Shown in pieces: positions 55,421 through 64,000 of a DNA stretch of 64,000 nucleotides; position 1 is the stretch's first letter, and every line of letters begins with the position of its first letter. The stretch lies in NCBI RefSeq assembly GCF_048544455.1, contig NC_133526.1, positions 12,540,001 to 12,604,000 of the forward strand, given 5' to 3'. The notes under the pieces are model-generated. The model was not told where the DNA came from and ran no database searches. It was given only the letters and a program-made list of their open reading frames with translations. The DNA comes from Silene latifolia (lineage: Eukaryota; Streptophyta; Magnoliopsida; Caryophyllales; Caryophyllaceae). Made by a program: the position numbers and the translations under genes.

Positions 55421-56905
55421 AATATGAATTTTTAATCCGTTCATTCTCATTTATTTATCGTATCTCAAATATGGGTGAATTATTATACTTGTTTAATTAA
55501 ATTGAGTCATTTATAATTGAATGCATGTTTTGCTTATTATAAATGGTGCACTTCCGTTTGTTTACATTTTTATTCAAGTGACAAATATTGAAGAAATGGG
55601 TTATTTAGTCATATTCATGATTATGATTTGGCATGAAATGTCTCACTTGGATTATCATCGGTTCATTACATGTAGTAGTCTCTTTCCAAGTTGATTCGTA
55701 TCGCTTGGTTGAGTCGTATTCTTTTGATAATGCCTTTATACTATACCGTATTGCTTGACTTATCTTTACGCCTCTTTCGGACTGTCCTGTCGATTGTGGG
55801 TTTAGCTCATATTTTCTGCCTCTTTCGGACTGTTCTGCCGATTGTGGGTTCTCGATTTCCGATCTGTCTTCGAGTCTTGGATGCGGACTGTTCTGCCGCA
55901 TGTCGAATCGGGGACCGTTCTGCCCCAAGAGTATGGCCAGATTTAGACTAGGACTGAGTCTTGGGAGTACCATTGTCGTCCTACCAGGGGAATTATTTAT
56001 TGATATATGAGTAGTAAAAGTCTTGCTTGGTTGTAGATATTGGTATTTGTCAGTTGTTTGTCTTGGTCCTATCGGATACTGGGGGTGAGCTATAAGCCCT
56101 CTAGTTGCGATATGATCGTCGGGATTGATGTTCCCATCCGTTCTTATGGTGAGATGCAAGTCGTAAGTATGAATGTGACATTAGTAGCCACGTCCCGGTC
56201 AATGTTTGCTAAGTGGTTTTCCAAATAATGGCTACGGTTTCTATTCTTGTAATTTGCATTGGTTGATCCCTTACTTAACTGCTTCACATGATTCGGATTC
56301 TAATCTCATATCTATGTTGTAATTTCTTGAAATGCGTACTTTTGCATAAATGACCGTATTCTTGTCTTTCATATTAATTAATGGTCTCCCGTGAACAGTT
56401 GAATCTTTATTATGCTAATGTTGGCCTATCTTGTTCCATCTCAATTATTTGCCATGTTTACATATAAATTTGATATTCTTATCTTTTGTATGTGTCTTAT
56501 ATGACTTACCTGTTTTAGTTCCTTGTTATGTTCGTTTTGACATTTCGTGGCTGGGAGAACCTTGAGTTACTCCCCACTGACTGTGGCGTTCATGTTTACA
56601 TGAATGACAGGTATTAGTTGGTGAATTCCTGGGGTGAAGACATGTGTCAGCTAGCGAGCACTTTGGCCTTTTAGTCGGTTTATTAGGATTGTTTAGACTC
56701 ACCTTTTATTGTATTGTCATTCGAGGGATATCTTTTCCCTCACCTTGACTATCACGTTTGTATAATTTAAACTTTATTTCCGCATTCTTTGTTTGTGTTT
56801 GGTATTTTAATAAAACCGCGCTTTAAATTTTAGAAGTTTCAAAAATCCCCTATTTTCCGCTTGAATTTATAAGTTATATTTTCCGCTTTATCGCGGGGTG
56901 TCACA
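55421..56905 (+). other. Element B LTR, right part
   Basis: Non-coding continuation of the solo LTR. It carries two copies of CTTTCGGACTGT(C/T)CTG(T/C)CGATTGTGGGTT (55,774-55,851) and related GGACTGTTCTGCCGC/GGACCGTTCTGCCCC phrases. The minus-strand ORF at 55,605-56,159 is a by-product of these repeats. Confidence 0.6.
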
Positions 56906-56910
56906 TGCCA

Positions 56911-57809
56911 TGCTGGCTCAAACTGTAGGAAGTGAAGAAAGAGCTATTTAATATCTAAGTAAGAAGTTCTTAGAATATGAGTGCAAATACTCACAACTCG
57001 AAAAGACATGCCTCGCTCTTGTGTGGGCAACGAAGAAGCTACGTCACTACATGCTTAGCTACTCCGTCAAGATATACTCCAAAATGGATCCAGTCAAATA
57101 CCTCTTCGAGAAACCCGTCCTCAACGGACGTCTGGCAAGATGGACTCTGACGCTCTCAGAATTCGACCTTAAATATGTGCCACTGAAAGTTAAAAAAGGT
57201 CGCGCCGTCGCCGAATTCTTCGCAGAAAATCCTATCAACGACGCACAAACCATAGATACTTGGTCATTTCCCGACGAGGATATACTTCAAACAGATGTAG
57301 ACTCCTGGGACCTATACTTTGACGGAACATCCAACTTAAGAGGATTCGGAATAGGAGTGTTGCTCATTTCTCCTGAAGGTGAGCATACACCGATTGCCGT
57401 CAAACTTGACTTCGAGGTGACAAACAATGCTGCAGAATACGAAGCTTGTCTCATTGGACTACAAGCGGCAGTAAGCTTAGGCATTAAAAACCTCCGAGTA
57501 CATGGGGATTCATCGCTGATCATCAACCAAGTTACAGGATCTTGGAAAATCCGAAGTGAAAGCCTCGCACCCTATCAGGCTAGGATAGACCAAGTCGCTC
57601 AATTCTTTGATCATGTAACATACCTACACTTACCTCGGGAGGAAAATCAATTTGCAGACGCTCTTGCGAAACTTGCATCTCTGATAAATATGCCAGATCA
57701 CATGATGGAAATGCCTTTGTGCATCGAACGACGATCGAGCGGCTTTATGTCCATCAAATCACCGATGAAGAGGAAATCGCACAGGAACCCTGGTTCCAAG
57801 CAATCCTGA
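56911..57809 (+). pseudogene. Element A RNase H and second RNase H
   Basis: It resumes the A polyprotein after B (..AQTVGSEE), with an in-frame TAA at about 56,949, then the RT-linked RNase H end (CLALVWATKKLRHYMLSYSV, FDLKYVPLKVKKGRAVAEFF). A second, archaeal-type RNase H follows (YFDGTSNLRGFGIGVLLIS with the catalytic Asp; NNAAEYEACLIGLQAA with Glu; VHGDSSLIINQ with Asp; ENQFADALAKLAS with Asp). A second RNase H is typical of the Tat lineage. The frame shifts into integrase near 57,720. Confidence 0.8.
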
Positions 57810-59038
57810 ATTTCAAGCTTAATGGTACCTATCCACCGGATATGGACAAAAGGGGACAACGTGCTATACGCCTACTAGCTTCTCAATACATCCTGATGCA
57901 AGGAGAATTATACAAAAAAACACCTCTTGGTGTAGTGCTGCGTTGCCTTGATCATTCACAGGCACGAAAGGTGATGGAAGAAGTCCACGACGGAGAATGC
58001 GGTCCTCACATGAGTGGGCCCATGATGGCAAAGAAAATCACACGTTTGGGATATTATTGGACCACAATGGAATCCGATTGCATCAAATACGTGAGACATT
58101 GCCACAATTGTCAAATCTTCGGGAATGTACAACATGTCCCTCCTTCGTTGCTCTACACGATGACATCTCCTTGGCCATTTTCTGCATGGGGATTTGACAT
58201 AATCGGGAAGATAACCCCAGCCGGAAAAGGAGGTCACTGTTTCATTCTAGTGGCAATTGACTATTTTACCAAGTGGGTAGAAGCGGCTTCCTACACTGGT
58301 CTTACAGCCAAAAACGTGGCAAAGTTCATACAAAATAACATCATCTGTCGATATGGTTGCCCACATGAGATCATTAGCGATAATGGGTCACACTTCCAAG
58401 CTGAAACCGAGCAATTGCTAGCCAAGTACAAGATTAAGCATCACCACTCTTCGCCCTATAGACCACAGACTAACGGCGTGGTAGAGGCGGCAAACAAGAA
58501 TGTTGTCACGATTCTCAAGAAAATGATCGACAACTACAGAGATTGGCCAAGCAAAATACCCTTTGCCTTATGGGGGTATCGTACGTCTGTCAGGACGCCC
58601 ACTGGGGCTACTCCTTTCTATTTGACCTACGGCATGGAAGTCGTACAACCAGTCGAGCTAGAGATACCATCCCTGCGTATTCTACTAGAAAGTCAAATCC
58701 CGGAGGCCGATTGGAAGAGGGACAGATATGAAGAACTCATCCTCCTGGATGAACGTAGGCTACGCGCCTTACATAATGTCCAAACATATCAAGCCCGTAT
58801 CAAACGAGCTTTCAACAAAAGAGTTAGGTCAAGAAACATCAAAGAAGGAGACCTAGTACTCAAATCGGTTAGAGCTCTTTTACCTGTCGACCCACGGGGA
58901 AAATTCAAACCTAATTGGGCCGGACCATTTCTAGTCAAATCCATACTCCCAGGGGGTGCGGTTAGAATTACAGACTTAGATGGGAATGAGTTCTCAAACC
59001 CCACAAACCTCGACCAACTGAAACGGTACTATGCCTAG
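57719..59038 (+). CDS. Element A integrase
   Basis: About 439 residues, uninterrupted. It carries the HHCC zinc motif (H..GECGPHMSG..CIKYVRHCHNCQIF), the DDE core (WGFDIIGKITPAGKGGHCFI with the first Asp; HEIISDNGSHFQAE with the second; PQTNGVVEAANKNVVTILKK with Glu), and a C-terminal DNA-binding part (VLKSVRALLPVDPRGKFKPN, GPFLVKSILPGGAVRITDLD). It inserts the cDNA into chromosomes. No chromodomain is visible, as expected for Tat. The first residues overlap the previous frame, so the true N-terminus is fused upstream. Confidence 0.85.
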   Translation: MHRTTIERLYVHQITDEEEIAQEPWFQAILNFKLNGTYPPDMDKRGQRAIRLLASQYILMQGELYKKTPLGVVLRCLDHSQARKVMEEVHDGECGPHMSGPMMAKKITRLGYYWTTMESDCIKYVRHCHNCQIFGNVQHVPPSLLYTMTSPWPFSAWGFDIIGKITPAGKGGHCFILVAIDYFTKWVEAASYTGLTAKNVAKFIQNNIICRYGCPHEIISDNGSHFQAETEQLLAKYKIKHHHSSPYRPQTNGVVEAANKNVVTILKKMIDNYRDWPSKIPFALWGYRTSVRTPTGATPFYLTYGMEVVQPVELEIPSLRILLESQIPEADWKRDRYEELILLDERRLRALHNVQTYQARIKRAFNKRVRSRNIKEGDLVLKSVRALLPVDPRGKFKPNWAGPFLVKSILPGGAVRITDLDGNEFSNPTNLDQLKRYYA

Positions 59039-59590
59039 AATAGGACCAAACACGCGCCTCGCGTAAACCCATGTGTCGCTCTTGTGGCACTAAATAAACG
59101 ACCCCTGGCCAAGCTGAAATAAGCTAAATGTCACTGTGCTCTTGCATTTTGACAAAGTTTGTCATCCTCATATCATCAAATAAACTAAATTCGCACCTCC
59201 AGAGTAAGCAAAAGCTCATGCTTATTTTCTATGTTCATTACAAGCTCTTGCTTCGAACAATTATTCTTTTACATTTACTCAAACTACGCGCAAGGGTTTG
59301 ATTTCGCTTTTTAAGTGAATACATAGGCAGTCCTTCACGGGATTCAACCCATTATATCTAAAATGTAAATAGAAGGACATTTGCATTGCATTTGAAATTC
59401 GACAAGAATAATAAAGTAGAAAATCTTAACGGTTTCATAACCAATTAACCTTCTTTATTTCATTCATTTCCAAAATAATAGTAGTACGTTACATAATAAA
59501 AATAGAATAGGCTAGGATTCTAAAAATCCCTCCTTTTCATTACAACAATAATAATAATAATAATAATCAAATAATAAATAAAGACTCGGG
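59039..59590 (+). other. Element A post-integrase spacer
   Basis: No ORF of note. It carries the conserved motif ACTACGCGCAAGGGTTTGAT..GTGAATACATAGGCAGTCCT (59,281-59,335) shared with element C, and an (AAT)n run at about 59,546-59,566. It separates the sense integrase from the 3' end of the antisense gene. Confidence 0.6.
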
Positions 59591-61077
59591 CTATTCCTCC
59601 ATCTTCCCCTTGCCCTTGTCATTCTTGTCATATTTCTTGTCACGACCTCGAGCCGGGCGCTCTTGCACCACTTCAGACCTAATCACCAACGGTCTTTCTC
59701 GAGGCCTAACTCTGCCATTCTTGCCAACCACCATTTCCGCGACAGGAGTAGTCTTTGATTTCTTCGAAGGATGAATGACCTGAAACCCAGCTTCTTCTTC
59801 TCCCTCTGTCAGATGCTTCTCCTTCTCTTTCTCTCCCTCGCGCACCTTGTAGTCAACAGGCTCGCGTTTCCTCAGTCTCTCGCGCTCCTCCGGTGTTGCA
59901 GCCTTTCTCCACCTCAGATAAGAATCCGACACCCACAAAGCATTGGTGGAGAAGCTCAAGAACCACATGTTTCTTTGAGCCCATTTAATGGCCCACTCTC
60001 TTCGGCTATCCGTAGTAAGTGCCATAGCAGTCTGCGGGACGGTATCAAGCCTAGGGATCGTCTGCTTTGACTTGCCTCATCGGTCTTTCCGGAAAGATGC
60101 ATACCATAAACTCCAATCCCGGAATGCGCACGGACCTAGTGGGATCCAAAGAAGATACTCCAAAGGATGAGACTTGAGGTGCCACCACGGTACAACCCTC
60201 CTAATCAACGGACCATCATCATTCTTCAGCTTGTTCTTCCAATAGTCGCATACCCGGGTAAAGTCCACCATGTACAACCGCGTCCTCATCGCAATCGAAC
60301 GAGCATGATAGGAAAGTGCATGAACTGGGGGCTCGATCAATCGGAGCCGTTCCATAAGCCAAACCTACCAAGAGCAGGCATTAGACATCGAAAAACGAAA
60401 AAAAAAAAAAAAAAACGAAAACAAAAAAAGAAGATGTCTTTTACCTGCAAAATGACGGGACTCCCCAAGAACGGCAAATCGCGGTTGGATTTCCTATTAT
60501 CCAAACCCAAAATAATCTCTCCTAAGCATAAGCAAGCTGGGCTCCTGCGCAGTTCCATTTGCTCAATAAGACCCAAAAGACGGGGATCACCTCTCAAATA
60601 TTCATCAACGTGTCCTTGGAAGACATACACGTGCAGCAAACAAAAGCCAAATGCCCTCCTCCGGGCAACATGAGAAACAGTAGGGTCGGTCCTGTTGATG
60701 AATCGGTCTACAAAGTCCAACATTCTCACGCCTTTCGGGGTAACTAAACGGTCCACCTCGAGTCTAGTCAGTCCAAGCAAGTCTCTGAATTTGCTCTTAT
60801 ACCCTTGTGAAGTAGAAGGGATGACAGGTAAATGTTCGGGGTCCCACCCCCCAATAGCAGCAATCTCTTCAGGAAATGGGCAAATGTCACCTCCTGGGAA
60901 CGCGAAAACATGATAATTCGGGTCCCAATAGTCAAGGCAAGCATCCAAGAACGGTTTTACAACCTTAATGAGTTTCAAACTAAACAAAGACCCAAGGTTA
61001 TAAGCACCCATGTCATGCTTCTCCATATTTGAAAATTCATTGGTCCATTCCTTCAAGCGGATCTCCAAAGTATTCAT
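59591..61077 (-). pseudogene. Antisense spliced gene in element A, DUF7745-like
   Basis: Minus-strand gene of two exons, 60,445-61,077 and 59,591-60,364, with a GT-AG intron containing an A-rich (minus: T-rich) tract. The exons join in phase. The protein starts MNTLEIRLKEWTNEFSNMEK and shows YNLGSLFSLKLIKVVKPFLD, YWDPNYHVFAFPGGDICPFP, EEIAAIGGWDPEHLP and HALSYHARSIAMRTRLYMVD, then a Lys/Arg/Glu-rich tail. I recall this layout from DUF7745 proteins, related to plant mobile domain proteins of plant transposons; function unknown. One in-frame TGA at 60,077-60,079 interrupts exon 2, and the frame continues past it to a stop at 59,591. A TATA box is at 61,184-61,191. Confidence 0.65.
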
Positions 61078-61183
61078 GATGACAACCTTTTTCTTTCTCT
61101 TGAAGATTTATTTTGGGAGTTTTATGTGAATAGACGAAGAAGAGACGGAAGATTTGTGTGAATTAAAGCTCCGTCGACGCTTC

Positions 61184-61191
61184 TATTTATA
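61184..61191 (-). promoter_or_regulatory. TATA box of the antisense gene
   Basis: The minus strand reads ATTAGTATAAATAGAAGC here. The LTR promoters of A and C read ATTAGTATAAATAGGAGC, so 17 of 18 bases agree. It lies 107 bp before the antisense ATG, and a GC hairpin cassette (61,235-61,294) sits just upstream of it, as in the LTRs. Confidence 0.7.
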
Positions 61192-61299
61192 CTAATTGTT
61201 GTTTCCAAAAATCCGCCAGAACGGACCAGCTTGGGAACAGGCGCAGCGCCTGCTGCGCCTCTTCAAAGGGACGCAGCTCATGCTGCGCCTCTTCACCAG

Positions 61300-61845
61300 T
61301 CTCACTTCTGTGATTTCCGCGTTGGATCTTTCCTAATTCTATAACGCACGATTTCCTATTCCTGCGGGGTTTTATTTTGGTAAATACGAGAAGTTTACCA
61401 TGCTTCAGGCTTCCTAGATTCGCGGGCACGCATTTCGAGGCGACATCGACATTTCTGCCATTATATCACATTCGCATATTTCATTTTAAACATAATTTTC
61501 ACTTTAATTTTAGCTTGTGTATATTGATTTCTATTTCATTTTCTAAACTTATAGATTTCTCTTTTTTCTTTTTTTAGGGGGTAACCCTCCCTACCGTCCG
61601 GTCATTTCCGGCAAATTTTTTGCACTTTTGTGATCTTTTGAGTCTCATTTTGCGCTAATCAAGGCCATATGTATATAAAATGTATGTTTTGCGTGATTTC
61701 TATGTAAATTTCGGCAGCATGACGGCGTAGACCGTTGTCTACCAAACCTGTTCAAGAACTAACCTGCAGATACAAGCAACACAACCCAGCAGCAAAGGCA
61801 CTCAGGCCGTCATATATACACCAAACCGAGCAAATGTACAAAGCA
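61300..61845. other. Non-coding spacer between the two antisense genes
   Basis: AT-rich, with no supported ORF. GGGGGTAACCCTCCC at 61,577-61,591 and TTCGGCAGCATGACGG at 61,712-61,727 show no recognised function. Confidence 0.4.
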
Positions 61846-61921
61846 AACTGGGGGCTTGCGCCCCGAACAAAGTCCAAAAGTCCAAGCAAACTGGGGGCTT
61901 GCGCCCCAAACAAAGTCCAAA
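61846..61921 (+). repeat. Tandem repeat with GGGGGCTTGCGCCCC hairpin
   Basis: Two units of about 43 bp, each holding GCAAACTGGGGGCTTGCGCC and CCAAACAAAGTCCAAAA-like parts. GGGGGCTTGCGCCCC can form a short stem. It lies immediately beyond the stop of the plant mobile domain gene. Confidence 0.75.
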
Positions 61922-61955
61922 AAATGTTCAAAATCAGATGTCCAAATGTACAAGT

Positions 61956-63979
61956 CTACAAAACTACACAAGAATACTGCTGGGCGCCCTCCAACTCGGC
62001 AACTCTCGCCACAAGAGCAGCGATCTCGGCATCCCGAACCTCAAGCTCCCTCAACACGCGAGCGGTCTCCTCCCGAGACTGGGTCAACTCTCGCTCCAGC
62101 TCGCGGTCACCCTGTAAACAGCAACAAATTGACTCATGTCAATCAATTCAAGCAAAATCAAATCATCAAAAGAGAAATAGGCGTAAGGTTCATACCTGGA
62201 GACCTCGACCACCGACGAGTGCCTCGACGGCAGTAGCTCGCAGCCGGTTGGCCACCCTCTATAGTGCCACGAACCGGGACGGCGCGACCTGCATTATCAA
62301 AAGAAATTCTCAGCAAATTGAACAAACTCAATCAAATGTGTTCCTACACAAAAGTTATACAAGTTAGAGGCTCACCCTCCGAATCAGATGCTGCCAGTCG
62401 CCTAGGCCAGCATCCGTCACAGCTACGTCAAAGTCACGCAGCTCGGAGATCGTCGTCCTCCCAGTCGCGTCAGTGTACTCGAGGGTCTCGGGGTACTCTG
62501 GGGGCTCGATGCCCGCCGCCTCGACCTTCTACAAGGACAAATAGCTCTCATTAATCGATGATCTTTCGTCGCAATTCTCAAAGTCAAATCAGAAAAAAAA
62601 AGTAAAAGATACTCACCACTAACGGCCAGTACGCCAACCTCCCGTAAAGGAACGCCGAGTAGTCCTCGCCAGGGAGAAGAAGGTCATCGCCACTGGCACC
62701 AGCCAAGTCCGCCTCCCTCGGCCTCGAAGGCTCCCTAAACATCGTCCCGGGAGGATCAACGGAACCGTCAACGCGTCCCGAGAGCACCGACGAGCCAACC
62801 GCTCGCCCAGTACCACACAGGACCCATCGACGTCCTCAACAGTAGCCGACTCGGGCTCCTAGGTCGAAGGACCTCAGCGACAAAAGGAGGTGCTCCAGCG
62901 TACTCCGCCCAAGGTCTGGGCACCCACTGTGACAAGATAAGGCAAAGATCATTCCTATGATCAATTAAAGGCAAAGTATAAGAAGTATAAATAAATACGA
63001 ATGGGATACTCACGCCTTTCACCGAAGGGCGTTCACGTCCCGCCGGTAGACATTGTGAGAAGAACGCTTGCTCTTCGTTCCGCACATCACCCAATCCCTC
63101 ACCACGGGATAGGCCCTCTCCAGCGGCTCCGTCCTCTTGGGCGCGAGACTCGGGAAGTAAGAGTACACCCACGCCTGTAAAGCAGAATAATCAATGACGA
63201 TCTTTCGTGATTTGATAAAGAAAGGAATTTACTTTGGTCTAAAGGAAAGTTCATACCTCCAACAGTAGTCCAGGTCCGACAGCACCCGGAGAAGTCCCCT
63301 TCTCCATCAACTCCGGACGAACCATGGCCCTCATGAAGCGGATGAGGACCGCAAAACCAGTAGTGACCCAGTCCCAGCGCCCCAGGGAACTCAGGTCAGA
63401 AAGAAAAGGAAGAAGCTTCGTCGACAGCCTCTCGCCCTTGTCTCCGAGGTAAATCGAAGACAGGAACCACCAAAGCCACAGACGAGCCCTCTGCTCAGCT
63501 GTGCAGGGAGGAGGAGCTGTCTCCCTCCCATCAATCGTCACCAGCGCCGGGGTCTTCCCCGTAAAGTAGTCTCGAACGTAAGAACTGGGTACCAAACCCG
63601 GCACTGTAACAGCCTTCGGCGACAAGTTCCAGCCGATCAACCTCCTCGCCTCGGCCGAGTCCGCCCTCATGGCGGTCTCCGGCCACATCATCTCCTCGGT
63701 CCCACACGGCGGACCAGAAATCATGCCGTAATCCTCCAAAGTGACTCCCACCTTACCAAAAGGCATGTGAAACGTGGAAGTCGTATCCCAGAATCGATCC
63801 AAGAAAGCGCGGACCAGGCTAAGGTTAGCCCGCAACTTCCTCTTCACAATATCCCTCCAGACCTGAACCAGAGGACCGAATGCTCCACGCTCGATCATGG
63901 CCCTCTCCTCCGCCGACAGCCGCTCGTAGTGCTCCATCGCCGTTGTGTAGCCCGAGAACGACCTAATGTTCCCGGCCTC
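61956..63979 (-). pseudogene. Antisense spliced gene with plant mobile domain (PMD), 5' end outside window
   Basis: Exons on the minus strand with GT-AG borders: 63,257-63,979, 63,023-63,174, 62,617-62,926, 62,376-62,528, 62,197-62,288 and 61,956-62,111. The first has a typical plant mobile domain (aminotransferase-like, PF10536): RAFLDRFWDTTSTFHMPFGK, VGVTLEDYGMISGPPCG, ARLWLWWFLSSIYLGDKGER, RWDWVTTGFAVLIRFMRAMV. It continues AWVYSYFPSLAPKR in exon 2 and ends in a coiled coil (ELERELTQSREETARVLREL). Exon 3 needs two single-base shifts, and the fifth exon has a stop in the expected frame. PMD proteins include MAIL/MAIN factors in silencing, but also transposon-borne copies. The upstream exon and promoter lie past 64,000. 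Confidence 0.75.
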
Positions 63980-64000
63980 CTATTATGATTTGAAACAAAA

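Noticed and set aside
55605..56159. 184-codon minus-strand ORF in the right part of solo LTR B
   Set aside because: It contains internal repeats (NPQSTGQSERG-like) that follow the DNA repeats of the LTR; no domain or neighbouring exons.
61735..62554. Plus-strand ORFs up to 210 codons
   Set aside because: They lie opposite the well-supported exons of the minus-strand PMD gene and have no domain of their own.

Overview
This window reads as plant nuclear DNA. It has spliced genes with GT-AG introns, an SmD1 spliceosomal gene, a TRICHOME BIREFRINGENCE-LIKE (TBL) gene, a WAV3-type RING gene, and a dense load of plant LTR retrotransposons and MITEs. The large Ty3/gypsy elements look like the Tat/Retand lineage: tRNA-Arg-type primer site, second RNase H, and spliced genes on the antisense strand. 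That lineage is well known in Caryophyllales such as Silene, so I suspect a member of that order. This is an inference from repeat style; the genes alone do not prove it.

Layout. About 1-3,600 is SmD1 on the minus strand, with a 3-kb intron that holds a Tourist-like MITE. 3.7-10.6 kb is gene-free repeat debris: a hAT-like element with a Stowaway MITE inside it, gypsy LTR relics, another Stowaway MITE and Helitron-like ends. 10,674-15,353 is a full Ty1/copia element with two identical 236-bp LTRs and a GTACC target duplication, but with a frameshifted polyprotein. 15.4-20.9 kb is AT-rich intergenic DNA with several related foldback MITEs and a 3-unit tandem repeat. 21.3-25.7 kb is an intact four-exon TBL gene with a MITE 74 bp before its start codon, SINE-like tails in intron 1 and a TRIM-like element in intron 3. 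28.2-30.8 kb is an intact three-exon WAV3-like RING/vWA gene. 31.6-33.1 kb holds MITE and short-LTR debris.

From about 32.9 kb to the end is a four-level nest. A copia element (D) is cut in its gag at 33,634 by a Tat-type gypsy element (A: 5' LTR, gag, protease, RT; then RNase H and integrase at 57-59 kb). Element A is cut inside RT/RNase H at 41,489 by an apparent solo LTR of about 4.07 kb (B, duplication TGCCA). B is in turn cut at 44,074 by a non-autonomous element (C, 44,075-55,415, duplication GCTAT). C shares most of its LTR, its primer site and its leader with A but has no pol. Downstream of A's integrase, on the opposite strand, lie two spliced host-like genes: one DUF7745-like and one with a plant mobile domain. 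The first has its own TATA box, nearly the same as the LTR promoter.

The most unusual signal is a paired GC-rich hairpin cassette. It occurs three times in each A/C LTR and again just upstream of the antisense gene's promoter. The two LTRs of C differ mainly in and around these cassettes. A second oddity is a 29-bp copy of C's outside flank directly in front of its 3' LTR. Single-base frameshifts cluster in repeats while the three single-copy genes are clean, so consensus errors in repeats must be considered before calling the elements dead.
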